Assembly (NCBI GenBank): GCA_949739085.1
Contig: CATIYU010000302.1
Span: 1 to 43,266, forward strand
Origin: an uncultured Eubacteriales bacterium
Lineage (GTDB): Bacteria; Bacillota_A; Clostridia; Oscillospirales; Oscillospiraceae
Reading direction: 5' to 3'
DNA: 43,266 nt
Positions 7,034-15,564 of the stretch are shown in pieces. The first letter of the stretch is position 1, and each line of letters starts with the position of its first letter. The translations under genes and the position numbers were made by a program. The notes beneath the pieces are model-generated. The model ran no database searches, was not told the DNA's origin, and saw nothing but the letters and a program-made list of their open reading frames with translations.

Positions 7034-8101
7034 CTAATTCCCAATTTGCCCTATCTGCAAGGGCGGCAACTTCTCAATTTCCTTCATCAGTTCGTCTACC
7101 AGTTGGTTCTGGGGAACTTTCCGGAGAATCTCCCCTTTCCGGAACAGGAGCCCTTCCCCCTTTCCACCGGCAACACCAATATCTGCGGCAGCAGCTTCAC
7201 CAGGACCATTTACCGCGCAGCCCATGACCGCCACTGTGATGGGCTTCTTACAGTCCACCAGACGGCGCTCCACCTCTTCCACTATGGAGATTAGGTCGAT
7301 GTTCGTCCGGCCGCAGGTGGGACAGGCGATTAGGTCCGGCCCCTCTTTCCGGAGACCGGCAGCCCGCAAAATCTTTTTCGCCGCGTAAACCTCCTCTACT
7401 GGGTCCGCCGTCAGGGTCACCCGCAGCGTGTCGCCAATGCCCAGGCACAGCAGGCCGCCGATGCCCATGGCAGATTTTACCATTCCCATGCTGGGCGTAC
7501 CCGCCTCCGTGACCCCCAGATGCAGCGGATACGGACATCTCTCGCTGAGCAGACGGTACGCCTCCATGGTCACTGGAACTGAGGAGCACTTGACGGAGAT
7601 ACAGATATCGCCGAAACCAAACTTCTCCAGCAGGGCCGCATGCCCCAGAGCGCTCTCCACCAGCGCCTGGGGGGTGGCTCCGCCGTATTTTGCCCGCAGC
7701 TCTTTTTCCAGAGATCCGCTGTTGACACCAATTCGGATAGGAATTTTCCGCTCCCGGCAGGCGTCCGCTACAGCTTTCACCCGGTCTTCTCCCCCAATAT
7801 TGCCGGGATTGATGCGGATTTTATCGATCCCTTGGGCGGCGCACTCCAGGGCCAGCTTGTAGTCAAAATGGACATCCGCCACCAAGGGAATGTGAATCTG
7901 GCCCTTGATAGCCCCAATAGCTTTGGCGGCAGCCATGTCCGGTACCGCCACCCGGACGATTTCGCAGCCTGCCGCCTCCAGCCGCAGAATCTGTTCCACT
8001 GTAGCGGGAATATCGTGGGTCTTTGTGCTGCACATGGACTGTATGGTTACTGGGGCCCCGCCCCCAACCGGGACGGCCCCAACCAGAATCCTCCTCGTCA
8101 T
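7034..8101 (-). CDS. ispG: 4-hydroxy-3-methylbut-2-enyl diphosphate synthase (flavodoxin)
   Basis: Penultimate step of the MEP isoprenoid pathway, converting MEcPP to HMBPP with a [4Fe-4S] cluster. The 355-residue protein starts TRRILVGAVPVGGGAPVTIQ, has a TIM-barrel first half, and supplies the three cluster cysteines at C260 and C263 (CPTCGRTN) and C295 (MGCAVNGPGE), with the conserved glutamate at 302. Its ATG overlaps the rseP stop as ATGA, implying translational coupling. With dxr in the same operon, two MEP-pathway steps sit beside uppS, which consumes the product to build undecaprenyl diphosphate. Confidence 0.97.
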   Translation of the reverse strand: MTRRILVGAVPVGGGAPVTIQSMCSTKTHDIPATVEQILRLEAAGCEIVRVAVPDMAAAKAIGAIKGQIHIPLVADVHFDYKLALECAAQGIDKIRINPGNIGGEDRVKAVADACRERKIPIRIGVNSGSLEKELRAKYGGATPQALVESALGHAALLEKFGFGDICISVKCSSVPVTMEAYRLLSERCPYPLHLGVTEAGTPSMGMVKSAMGIGGLLCLGIGDTLRVTLTADPVEEVYAAKKILRAAGLRKEGPDLIACPTCGRTNIDLISIVEEVERRLVDCKKPITVAVMGCAVNGPGEAAAADIGVAGGKGEGLLFRKGEILRKVPQNQLVDELMKEIEKLPPLQIGQIGN

Positions 8102-9177
8102 GACTGCACCACCTGGCTAATCAGCTTTCTCACATCGTTGAAGGTTACAAACAGCATCAGCCCCATCAGCAGGGCAAAAAATACCATATTGATGACCGCC
8201 TCGTACTTCACCGGCACCTTGCGTTTGAAAATCTTCTCCGACAGCGTGGAGATCAGTAAAAACAGAATGTGCCCTCCGTCCAGGGCCGGGATTGGCAATA
8301 GATTCATCACCGCCAGGTTCACCGAGATCATAGCCCCAAAGTAGGCGATGTTCTCCAAGGCCGCCTTTACGCTGGCGCTCTGGTTCCCCACATCGTTGAT
8401 GGTGGACACAATTCCCACTGGACCGCTGAGGTCTGTCACCCCTGCGCTGCCAGTAACTAGCATTTGCAGGCTATACCAGACCGTGCGGACAAAATCAATG
8501 GAGCTGTACCAGGTATATTTCAGCTTCAGCCCCAAGGTGGCAGGCTGAACCGTAACACTGCGGTAAAGGCCGTAGCCCTGGTAGGTGTTCCCTTGGCTGT
8601 CCGTATAGCTGGCCACGGACAGGTTTTTCAGCTCCACCTTCTCCCCATTCCGCAGTACCACCAGGTCGATGGGCTTCTTGTCCGCCAGCATCAGCAGAAG
8701 ATCCACGTCGCTGGCCAGGTAAACCCGGGAGCCGTTGATGGACCAGAACACATCCCCCTCCTCCAGGGTCATGCCGCTGTTGACGGTTTCGAACTCCGGC
8801 GCCGTGCCGGAGATCACCGGCACAGTGAAGCCCGCCGCCCGGCTGTTGAGAATCAGCAGAATCAGCGCCCCGGCCAGAAAATTCATGATGGGTCCGGCGG
8901 CAAAAACCATCACCTTTTTCCAGAATCCCTGGTTCATCAGGCTGTGGGGGTCGTCGGATTCCTCCTCCTCACCCTCCAGAGCGCAGAAACCGCCAATGGG
9001 GAACGCCCGGATGGAGAACACAGTTTCCTTTTTCCCCTTTCGCTTCCACAGGGTGGGCCCCATGCCGATGGCAAATTCGTGGACCGTGACTCCGGCTATA
9101 CGCGCAGCCATAAAATGCCCCCATTCATGGGCGGCGATGAGCACGCCGAAGAGGAGTATGGCGAGAATGATATACAT
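8098..9177 (-). CDS. rseP: RIP metalloprotease RseP (site-2 protease)
   Basis: Intramembrane zinc protease that cleaves anti-sigma factors or leftover signal peptides inside the membrane. The 359-residue protein has HEWGH (H17, E18, H21) in its first membrane segment, a central PDZ domain (about 110-190) and NLLPIPALDGG, the second zinc-ligand motif, in a late membrane segment, with a final hydrophobic helix. An in-frame TTG at 9183 exists, but GGAAGG is eight bases before the ATG at 9177, so that start is chosen. It sits between dxr and ispG, as in many Firmicutes. A 26-base palindrome lies just upstream. Confidence 0.96.
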   Translation of the reverse strand: MYIILAILLFGVLIAAHEWGHFMAARIAGVTVHEFAIGMGPTLWKRKGKKETVFSIRAFPIGGFCALEGEEEESDDPHSLMNQGFWKKVMVFAAGPIMNFLAGALILLILNSRAAGFTVPVISGTAPEFETVNSGMTLEEGDVFWSINGSRVYLASDVDLLLMLADKKPIDLVVLRNGEKVELKNLSVASYTDSQGNTYQGYGLYRSVTVQPATLGLKLKYTWYSSIDFVRTVWYSLQMLVTGSAGVTDLSGPVGIVSTINDVGNQSASVKAALENIAYFGAMISVNLAVMNLLPIPALDGGHILFLLISTLSEKIFKRKVPVKYEAVINMVFFALLMGLMLFVTFNDVRKLISQVVQS

Positions 9178-9204
9178 AAACAATGCCTTCCCGAAAAGAT
9201 AATC

Positions 9205-9230
9205 ATACTTTTTCTTTCAAGAAAAAGTAT
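9205..9230. repeat. Perfect 10-bp inverted repeat upstream of rseP
   Basis: ATACTTTTTC and GAAAAAGTAT flank a six-base loop TTTCAA. The hairpin lies between the small membrane-protein gene and rseP inside the operon. It is AT-only apart from the C/G pair, so it would make a weak terminator or a stability element. It resembles short dispersed palindromes I have seen in related genomes; that is an impression, not a check. Confidence 0.6.
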
Positions 9231-9254
9231 CAAAAAGAACTCTAGTTGGACAAA

Positions 9255-9434
9255 TCATCTGAAAAGGAGCACAATTCCAATCAGGATTGCCACGCCGCCT
9301 CCGATGCGGGTTATGATGATGGCTGCGTCAGAGGGCTCTGCATTCTTGAACTGCCAGCCCCGGCTCAAGTACCATGCGGTATCAGGTGCGGCTAAGCTGA
9401 ATATCCCAATGAGTATGACGATGACAGCAAACAT
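9255..9434 (-). CDS. Small two-helix membrane protein, DUF6199-like
   Basis: A 59-residue protein with one hydrophobic helix at the start (FAVIVILIGIFSLAAP), a short polar segment containing WYLSRGWQFKNAEPSD, and a second helix at the C-terminus (GGGVAILIGIVLLF). This layout matches small DUF6199 proteins, whose function is unknown. A GTG at 9455 is in frame, but AAAGGAAG precedes the ATG at 9434 by about eight bases, so the ATG is chosen. It lies directly behind dxr and is co-oriented with rseP, a membrane protease; any functional tie is speculation. Confidence 0.7.
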   Translation of the reverse strand: MFAVIVILIGIFSLAAPDTAWYLSRGWQFKNAEPSDAAIIITRIGGGVAILIGIVLLFR

Positions 9435-9456
9435 GTGGCTCGCTTCCTTTCTCACG

Positions 9457-10605
9457 TTATCTGGCGGTCTGGACTACGGCCTCCCGGGCTTTCTGGTCCG
9501 CCTCCAGTATATCCTCCATGGATGGATTTGATTTCACTGGAATCTTATTCAGGGCGCCCTCCACTCGCTCCGCAATCTGCCCAAAGGAAATCTCTTCCCG
9601 CAAAAAGAGCTCTACAGCCGCCTCGTTGGCCCCGTTGAGTACCGCTCCGCTGGTTCCCCCCCTCCTAGCGCAGTCCATGGCCAGTTGCAGGCAGGGAAAC
9701 GCATCCAGGTCAGGCGGCTGGAAGGTTAGGGGCGGGCAGCTCAGCAAATCCAGGCCCGCCTGCTCCGCCTCCACCCGGCTGGGCCAAGTGAGGGCATACC
9801 GGATGGGCAGACGCATATCTGGCGTTCCCAACTGCGCTAGAACTGCGCCGTCCTGAAACTCCACCATGGAGTGGATGATGCTCTGCCGGTGGATAACCAC
9901 CGAAACCTGCTCTGGCGGCATCTGGAAAAGGTGCATGGCCTCAATATATTCCAGGCCTTTGTTCATCAAGGAGGCACAGTCGATGGTGATTTTCTCCCCC
10001 ATGGTCCAGTTGGGGTGGCGCAGAGCGTCGGTCTTTGTTTTTTTCGCCGTCTCTCCCCTACTCAGGCCCAAAAACGGCCCGCCGGAACAGGTCAAAATCA
10101 GCCGCCTGACCTCCTCCCTGCCCCTGCATCCCTGTAAACACTGAAAAATGGCGGAGTGCTCGCTGTCCACCGGCACGATCTCCGCCCCGTGCTGCCGGGC
10201 GGCATCCATTACCAACTCCCCCGCGCACACCAGAGTTTCCTTGTTGGCCAGGGCCACCCGTTTTCCACGGCGGATGGCGGCAAGGGTTGGTTGGAGGCCC
10301 GCCATTCCTACTACGGCAGTGACCACCGTATCGCTCTCCGGCAGGGATGCGGGCTCCACCATGCCCTCCAGGCCGTAGGCCACCTGGATATCCAGGTCCT
10401 TCAGGCGGCGGGCCAGATCCAACGCCGGTTCCAGTTCATAGAGCGCCACCAATTTGGGGCGGAACTGCCGGGCTTGGCGCTCAAGAAGGTCAATATTACA
10501 GCGGGCCGTCAGGGCCTCCACCCGAACGCCCAGAGCGGCGCAGACATCCAGGGTCTGCCGTCCGATGGAGCCGGTGGAGCCCAGCAGAGAAATTGATGTT
10601 ATCAT
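9457..10605 (-). CDS. dxr: 1-deoxy-D-xylulose-5-phosphate reductoisomerase
   Basis: Converts DXP to MEP with NADPH, the first committed MEP-pathway step. The 382-residue protein shows the dinucleotide loop GSTGSIG at 9-15, LANKETLVCAGE near 120, the metal site VDSEHSAIFQ (D147, E149) and the second acidic cluster MNKGLEYIEAMHLF. Start ATG 10605 follows a GGGGGA ribosome site. Gene order cdsA-dxr-rseP-ispG-polC is classic for Firmicutes, here interrupted by a GNAT gene before dxr and a small membrane-protein gene after it. Confidence 0.97.
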   Translation of the reverse strand: MITSISLLGSTGSIGRQTLDVCAALGVRVEALTARCNIDLLERQARQFRPKLVALYELEPALDLARRLKDLDIQVAYGLEGMVEPASLPESDTVVTAVVGMAGLQPTLAAIRRGKRVALANKETLVCAGELVMDAARQHGAEIVPVDSEHSAIFQCLQGCRGREEVRRLILTCSGGPFLGLSRGETAKKTKTDALRHPNWTMGEKITIDCASLMNKGLEYIEAMHLFQMPPEQVSVVIHRQSIIHSMVEFQDGAVLAQLGTPDMRLPIRYALTWPSRVEAEQAGLDLLSCPPLTFQPPDLDAFPCLQLAMDCARRGGTSGAVLNGANEAAVELFLREEISFGQIAERVEGALNKIPVKSNPSMEDILEADQKAREAVVQTAR

Positions 10606-10649
10606 GAGGAATCCCCCATATTATCATGAATATTTCCCGGGGATAAATT

Positions 10650-11096
10650 TTATCCCAGCTTTTTAAAAAGCAAGGCGCTCCAGAATTCCATCCCCAGTTC
10701 CTCTATATAGAAAGACAGAGCCGCCTTGTATTTTTTTGAAGCGGCAACCAGCCGGATATATTTCAGCTCCGGCTCAAGCCGTTCCTCCATAAAGCGAAAG
10801 AGCGCGGAGCCTACGCCCCGGGAACGGTGTTCCGGTTTTACATAGATCTCCTCTACTTCAAAATATTTGGTTCCCTCCTGCATGACGGAGTCTGACTTCT
10901 CAGCTTCGACTGGACACCCGAATAGATAGCCAGTTATCTCGTCGTTTTCTTCCGCAAGAAAAATCCGTCTTCCTGCAAGGTCCGCGCAGGTATTTTTCCC
11001 ATAACCATGGCAGCTCCCCTCCGCCTCCCACGCCTCAGAAAGCGCTATGAGTTTTTCCGCCAATTGCTTATTGAGGGCTGTTTCTCTGATTTCCAT
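10650..11096 (-). CDS. GNAT family N-acetyltransferase between cdsA and dxr
   Basis: A 148-residue acetyltransferase of unknown substrate. Motif A is YVKPEHRSRGVGSALFRF, preceded by the strand FEVEEIYV; the C-terminal KKYKAALSFYIEELGME is the usual GNAT closing segment. The ATG at 11096 has a G-rich site (GGCGGGGGG) formed just past the cdsA stop, 15 bases away, so it is part of the operon. It is an accessory insertion in an otherwise conserved cdsA-dxr order. Aminoglycoside or polyamine acetylation are possible roles, but nothing in the sequence decides this. Confidence 0.88.
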   Translation of the reverse strand: MEIRETALNKQLAEKLIALSEAWEAEGSCHGYGKNTCADLAGRRIFLAEENDEITGYLFGCPVEAEKSDSVMQEGTKYFEVEEIYVKPEHRSRGVGSALFRFMEERLEPELKYIRLVAASKKYKAALSFYIEELGMEFWSALLFKKLG

Positions 11097-11111
11097 AAAG
11101 TACCCCCCGCC

Positions 11112-11906
11112 TTACAGCAGAGGTAGCAGAATCCCCAGCACCGGCGCGACAAAAATCACGCTGTCGAACCGGTCCAGTACGCCGCCATGCTCCAAGAAGA
11201 TGTGGCCGTAGTCCTTGACGCCAAACTCTCGCTTAATGAGGGAGAAGTTCAAATCCCCCAGCTGAGCAGCCACGCTGCACACCAGCCCAAGGGCCGAAAT
11301 GCCCCAGTAACTGATGGTATAGCCAAACCAGGTATTCATTACAAAGGCAAAAGCCAGGCCGCAGACCACGTTCCCCAGCAGGCCGCCGATGGAGCCCTCC
11401 ACCGTCTTCTTGGGACTTACCTTGGGGGCCAACTTACGGCGTCCAATGGCCCGGCCCACAAAGAACGCGAAGGTGTCGCTGCCAAAGCTGAACAGCAGGG
11501 GCAGCAACAGAACTCCCCTGGAGTACCCGGCGGCGTCCATACGCAGGAAGGAGGCAAAGGAATATGGGATAACAAACATGGCAAAAAGAGCGGCCATAAC
11601 CTGCTGAAATTTCACCTCTCCGCCGCGAAATACCGCATAAGAAAAAACCAACATGGCGTAAGCTACCACCAGTTCCCCGTAGATATAAACCTTAAAAAAG
11701 GCGAAGCCCACAGAGAACGCCGCGCCAGCCACCGCAGCTGCCCAAAGCAGGGTGTAGTCCAGCGCACCTACGCATTTCATCAGCTCCCAGGCCGCAATGG
11801 AGGCCAGCAGCGCCAAAAAAACGGCAAACACCCATATGGGGGCCCACAGCACCACCAGCAGGATCAGCGGCACACCCACCGCAGCCACAAATATTCTTGA
11901 CTTCAT
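11112..11906 (-). CDS. cdsA: Phosphatidate cytidylyltransferase (CDP-diacylglycerol synthase)
   Basis: Makes CDP-diacylglycerol from phosphatidate and CTP in the membrane. The 264-residue protein has about seven to eight hydrophobic segments and the family signature near its C-terminus, SLIKREFGVKDYG followed by HIFLEHGGVLDRFD. The frame is open upstream into uppS, but GGAGGGGG precedes the ATG at 11906 and MKSRIFVAAVGVPLIL is the natural N-terminus. It follows uppS by 38 bases. Confidence 0.96.
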   Translation of the reverse strand: MKSRIFVAAVGVPLILLVVLWAPIWVFAVFLALLASIAAWELMKCVGALDYTLLWAAAVAGAAFSVGFAFFKVYIYGELVVAYAMLVFSYAVFRGGEVKFQQVMAALFAMFVIPYSFASFLRMDAAGYSRGVLLLPLLFSFGSDTFAFFVGRAIGRRKLAPKVSPKKTVEGSIGGLLGNVVCGLAFAFVMNTWFGYTISYWGISALGLVCSVAAQLGDLNFSLIKREFGVKDYGHIFLEHGGVLDRFDSVIFVAPVLGILLPLL

Positions 11907-11944
11907 AGGAAGCCCCCCTCCAATATCTATCTGTATATGATTTC

Positions 11945-12700
11945 CTACCGGACCCCGCCGTACCGCCGGTCGCGGTTCTGATAGGAGGCGATTGCCCGAT
12001 GGAGTTCCTCCTTGGAGAAATCCGGCCATAGCACATCTGTCACGTAAAACTCCGCATAGGCGCACTGCCACAGCAGGAAATTGCTCAGACGCTGCTCTCC
12101 GCCTGGACGGATAAGCAGATCTGGGCTGGGTATTCCCGCAGAATAGAGGTACATTTCAAACCTTTCTTCTGTCAGGTCTTCTGGCTTTACAGTGCCTTCT
12201 ACACAGCCTTTTGCAAAGCACTTTGCTGCGTGTATGAGCTCCGCCCTGCCGCCATAATTGATACAGATGTTGCACAGACAGCCGGTGAGCCGGCTGGAAA
12301 TGTTGTTGCACTGGTCCACCAGCTCCTTCAGCTCATCGCTGAGCACCGTAAGGTCCCCCATGAACCGCAGGCGCACGTTGTCCCGCTCCATGGTCTCAAT
12401 AGCCTCCAGCAAATACCGCTTTAGAAGTGACATGATTGTCTCCACCTCGTCCTTGGGGCGCTTCCAGTTCTCTGTGGAGAAGGCGTAGACTGTCAGATAC
12501 TCCAGCCCGATGTCCCGGCAGTACGTGGCGATAGTGCGGAAGGTCTCCGCGCCAACCTTGTGTCCAGCAGTGCGAGGCAGACCCCGGCGCTTGGCCCAGC
12601 GACCATTGCCGTCAAGAATAATAGCGATGTGGCGGGGGAGACGGCCAAAATCCACCTGCCCCGCCTCGCCGCCGCTTTTTTTCCAAAAAGCCAGCTTCAT
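11945..12700 (-). CDS. uppS: Isoprenyl transferase (undecaprenyl diphosphate synthase)
   Basis: Cis-prenyltransferase that extends farnesyl diphosphate to the C55 lipid carrier for cell-wall synthesis. The 251-residue protein has IILDGNGRWAKRRG with catalytic D30, VYAFSTENWKRP, and the C-terminal DLLIRPGGEQRLSNFLLWQ block. It ends in NRDRRYGGVR. The ATG at 12700 follows GGGAGG. It is 18 bases behind frr and feeds the cell-envelope part of the operon. Confidence 0.97.
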   Translation of the reverse strand: MKLAFWKKSGGEAGQVDFGRLPRHIAIILDGNGRWAKRRGLPRTAGHKVGAETFRTIATYCRDIGLEYLTVYAFSTENWKRPKDEVETIMSLLKRYLLEAIETMERDNVRLRFMGDLTVLSDELKELVDQCNNISSRLTGCLCNICINYGGRAELIHAAKCFAKGCVEGTVKPEDLTEERFEMYLYSAGIPSPDLLIRPGGEQRLSNFLLWQCAYAEFYVTDVLWPDFSKEELHRAIASYQNRDRRYGGVR

Positions 12701-12718
12701 GTATCCTCCCGCAGAGGC

Positions 12719-13273
12719 TTAGACCTCCAACAGCTCCTTCTCCTTCTTCTCAGACAGAGCGTCGATCTCTTTGCACATATCATCGGTCATCTTCTGGATA
12801 TCCTTCTCCGCGATCTTCATGTCATCCTCTGTGATCTCACCGTTCTTCTTCTGGGCTTTGAAGGTATCCACCGCGTCCCGGCGGATATTCCGGATAGCCA
12901 CTTTGCCGCCCTCTGCGTACTTGGCAATCTGCTTGACCAGCTCCTTGCGCCGCTCCTCCGTAAGCTGCGGAAAAGCCAGACGGATGACCTTTCCGTCGTT
13001 TTGGGGGTTGATGCCCAGATCAGATTCCTGAATAGCCTTGCAGATCAGCTTCACCGCCGCAGCATCCCAGGGCTGGATCGTCAGGGTACGGGGATCTGGA
13101 GAGCCGATAGAGGCAATCTGGTGGATGGGCGTAGGGGTACCATAATAATCCACCATGATCCGGTCCAGAACAGCGGCGTTGGCCCGGCCCGCCCGTACAG
13201 CCGCAAAGTCCGATGCCACAGAACTGATGGACTTCCTCATTTTTTCCTCATAAATCTTGTATTGACTTTTCAT
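12719..13273 (-). CDS. frr: Ribosome recycling factor
   Basis: Releases ribosomes after termination together with EF-G. It has the standard length of 184 residues: three-helix bundle plus beta domain, with [48 protein letters not shown] and the terminal [11 protein letters not shown]. Its ATG overlaps the pyrH stop (ATGA), and AAGGAGG is about 11 bases upstream inside pyrH. Confidence 0.98.
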   Translation of the reverse strand: MKSQYKIYEEKMRKSISSVASDFAAVRAGRANAAVLDRIMVDYYGTPTPIHQIASIGSPDPRTLTIQPWDAAAVKLICKAIQESDLGINPQNDGKVIRLAFPQLTEERRKELVKQIAKYAEGGKVAIRNIRRDAVDTFKAQKKNGEITEDDMKIAEKDIQKMTDDMCKEIDALSEKKEKELLEV

Positions 13274-13998
13274 TTCATTGTATCCTCCTTCACAATCGTT
13301 CCGATCTTCTCGCCCCGCAGTACGCGGACAATGTTATAAGGGTCCTTCAGTGCAAATAACAGCACAGGGATATGGTTATCCATAGCCAGGCTGGAGGCGG
13401 TGGAATCCATGACCGCCAGCCGCTGGGCCAGCACTTCGTCGTAAGTGATACTATCGTATTTTACCGCGCTGGGATCCTTGTTGGGGTCTGCGCTGTAGAC
13501 ACCGTCAATGTTCTTGGCCAGCAGGATGACCTCAGCGTTGATTTCCGCAGCCCGCAGCACTGCTGCGGTATCTGTGGAGAAATAGGGATTGCCCGTCCCG
13601 CAGCCAAAGATGACCACCCGCCCACGCTCCAGGTGGTGAATGGCCCGGCCCCGAATATAGGGCTCCGCTACGGCCCGCATCTCAATAGCCGCCTGAACGC
13701 GGACGGGGACCCCCTTCTGCTCCAGCACATCTGCCACAGCAAGAGCGTTCATCACCGTGGCCATCATGCCCATATGGTCAGCGCGGGTGCGCTCCATTCG
13801 GCCGCCGCCGTCCTTCACACCTCGCCAGAAGTTACCGCCGCCCACTACAACGCCCACCTGGACACCCATGTCCATAGCCTCCCGGATAACGTCGCAGACC
13901 TGGCCAATCACCTCAAAGTCCAGGCCAAAATGCTTCTCCCCCGCCAAGGCTTCGCCACTGATCTTCAGCAGAACTCTCTTATATCTTGGTTCCTCCAT
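13270..13998 (-). CDS. pyrH: UMP kinase
   Basis: Phosphorylates UMP to UDP. It is of the amino acid kinase fold, 242 residues from the chosen start. Motifs are [43 protein letters not shown], and [17 protein letters not shown]. An in-frame ATG at 14031 would add 11 residues, but GGAGGAG lies about seven bases before the ATG at 13998 and relatives begin MEKPKYKR, so 13998 is chosen. It heads the operon; no rpsB or tsf lies upstream, where a GNAT gene diverges. Confidence 0.96.
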   Translation of the reverse strand: MEEPRYKRVLLKISGEALAGEKHFGLDFEVIGQVCDVIREAMDMGVQVGVVVGGGNFWRGVKDGGGRMERTRADHMGMMATVMNALAVADVLEQKGVPVRVQAAIEMRAVAEPYIRGRAIHHLERGRVVIFGCGTGNPYFSTDTAAVLRAAEINAEVILLAKNIDGVYSADPNKDPSAVKYDSITYDEVLAQRLAVMDSTASSLAMDNHIPVLLFALKDPYNIVRVLRGEKIGTIVKEDTMK

Positions 13999-14043
13999 AG
14001 GCTTCTCCTCCGCTTGATTTTCTTCGATCATGCGCTGTCCTCT

Positions 14044-14072
14044 ATTCTAATATATTTTTGCCGGTTTGAAAA
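14044..14072 (-). promoter_or_regulatory. Candidate promoter of the pyrH operon
   Basis: On the minus strand TTTTCA (14072-14067), 17 bases and TAGAAT (14049-14044). The -35 box is weak and overlapping AT-rich alternatives exist, so the exact hexamers are uncertain, but this is the only promoter-like stretch before the ten-gene operon. Confidence 0.4.
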
Positions 14073-14130
14073 GTGGTAATTGTAAATTTTTTACGAAAGA
14101 ACCCCCAAAATAGGGAGAGCGGGTTCCCCA

Positions 14131-14159
14131 TTGCTTTCGCTGCCGCAATGTGGTATCAT
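14131..14159 (+). promoter_or_regulatory. Promoter of the lone GNAT gene
   Basis: TTGCTT (14131-14136), a 17-base spacer and TATCAT (14154-14159). The start would be near 14166, 28 bases before the ATG at 14194. It also argues against translation from the ATG at 14131, which lies in the -35 box. Confidence 0.6.
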
Positions 14160-14193
14160 CAATCATAGATTGAAAACAGAACGGAGGCGCGGC

Positions 14194-14844
14194 ATGGAGC
14201 ACAAATGTGGAGAGATGTCTACTCTCCGGCAGAGCACCTATCTGGCGGACCCCTGCGGGACCCTGTCCATCCCGTACTACAAGGAAAAATCAATGACACC
14301 GCCGCCGGACCTGCGGACGATTCACCAGAGAGATTTTCATAAAGAGGACTGGCTTGGCTGGCAAGACACCCCCTATTTTCGCCTATACCATAATCTATCG
14401 TCTATAGATCATATGCCTCCTCCCACGGGCTACCGGTTGGCTGAAATGGACGATTCAGACTGTGCCGCAGCAGCGGAACTGATTGGCCTGTGTTACAGCT
14501 TCAACCTACAGGAGGCAGAGGTCCGCACCTGGCGGCAGCGGACCTGGTTTCGCCCGGCGCTCTGGCTTAAAATATTGGATGTCAAAGAACAAATGGTTGG
14601 ATCTATTCTGGCGGAATTTGACTCCGAGATGGGGGAAGGTGCGCTGGAGTGGGTACAGGTCCATCCGGACCACCGCCGCCGGGGCGTGGGAGCCGCACTG
14701 GTGTCCGCCCTTCTAGCGCAGCTGGCAGAAGTGGCGGACTTTGCCACTGTTTCCGGGGAAATAAATAATCCCTATATGCCCGAGGCCCTGTATCGCCGTT
14801 GCGGATTTACCGGAGATGACATTTGGCACATTTTAAGAAAATAG
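14194..14844 (+). CDS. GNAT family N-acetyltransferase, stand-alone
   Basis: A 216-residue protein. The N-terminal ~75 residues have a charged, aromatic-rich segment (FHKEDWLGWQDTPYFRLYHN) found before some GNAT domains; the acetyl-CoA motif is WVQVHPDHRRRGVGAALVSA and the end YRRCGFTGDDIWHIL is typical of the fold. GGAGGC is seven bases before the ATG at 14194. It stands alone between two minus-strand operons, with its own promoter and a strong terminator. The substrate is unknown. Confidence 0.88.
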   Translation: MEHKCGEMSTLRQSTYLADPCGTLSIPYYKEKSMTPPPDLRTIHQRDFHKEDWLGWQDTPYFRLYHNLSSIDHMPPPTGYRLAEMDDSDCAAAAELIGLCYSFNLQEAEVRTWRQRTWFRPALWLKILDVKEQMVGSILAEFDSEMGEGALEWVQVHPDHRRRGVGAALVSALLAQLAEVADFATVSGEINNPYMPEALYRRCGFTGDDIWHILRK

Positions 14845-14853
14845 AATCATAAT

Positions 14854-14892
14854 AAAAGGCAGAGAGCCAGGGAGCGGCTTTCTGCCTTTTAT
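14854..14892 (+). terminator. Intrinsic terminator between GNAT gene and engB, bidirectional
   Basis: AAAAGGCAGAGAGCC pairs with GGCTTTCTGCCTTTT with a single mismatch, followed by ATT. A-runs and T-runs on both sides make it active in both directions, closing the plus-strand GNAT gene and the minus-strand engB operon. Confidence 0.92.
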
Positions 14893-14908
14893 TGAACGCC
14901 TCTGCGCT

Positions 14909-15496
14909 TTATTCTGCTGTTCCGCTCAGCAGGCCCAACAGCCGTTCCTTCCCATTCCCCCTCTCCGCAGAAAAGGGTACCAACTCATCCTCTGCCCGGA
15001 GGGACAAAGTTTGGCGAATCAGCTGCATATTGGGGTCAATCTCCGACCTTTTGAGCTTATCCAGCTTGTTAGCCACTACTACCACCGGGCATCCAGTATC
15101 AGAAAACCACTTCGCCATGGTCACATCGTCGCCTGTTGGCTTATGCCGTGCGTCCACGATCATGACGCCAAGAGTGATGAGGCCGGAGGCAAAATAATCC
15201 TCCATCAGCTGCCCCCAGCGGTCCCGCTCCGCCTTGGACACCTTTGCATAGCCGTAGCCGGGCAGATCCACCAAATACACTTTTTCATCCAGACAAAAAT
15301 AGTTGATCTGGGTAGTCTTTCCCGGCGACGCACCCACACGGGCAAAATTCTTCCGGTTCACAAGGCGGTTGATTACAGAACTCTTCCCCACGTTGGATCG
15401 CCCCGTAAAAGCCAGCTGCGGCAGACCATCCCGCAGGAAATCCTTGGGGGATACGGCAGAGCGGATAAATGCCGCATGATTAAAGTTGATAGACAT
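14909..15496 (-). CDS. ysxC: Ribosome biogenesis GTPase YsxC/EngB
   Basis: Essential GTPase for 50S subunit assembly. The 195-residue protein has G1 at GRSNVGKSS (32-40), G3 at DLPGYGYAKV and G4 at ANKLDKLKR, followed by the VPFSAERG G5-like region. AAGGAGGG precedes the ATG at 15496. It follows lon by 68 bases, the conserved lon-ysxC order. Confidence 0.97.
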   Translation of the reverse strand: MSINFNHAAFIRSAVSPKDFLRDGLPQLAFTGRSNVGKSSVINRLVNRKNFARVGASPGKTTQINYFCLDEKVYLVDLPGYGYAKVSKAERDRWGQLMEDYFASGLITLGVMIVDARHKPTGDDVTMAKWFSDTGCPVVVVANKLDKLKRSEIDPNMQLIRQTLSLRAEDELVPFSAERGNGKERLLGLLSGTAE

Positions 15497-15564
15497 GGGA
15501 TACCCTCCTTTTCAGGGGATTTCTCAGCTGAAGCCAGCTTTACAAATAGGATGGCCTAAACTTT

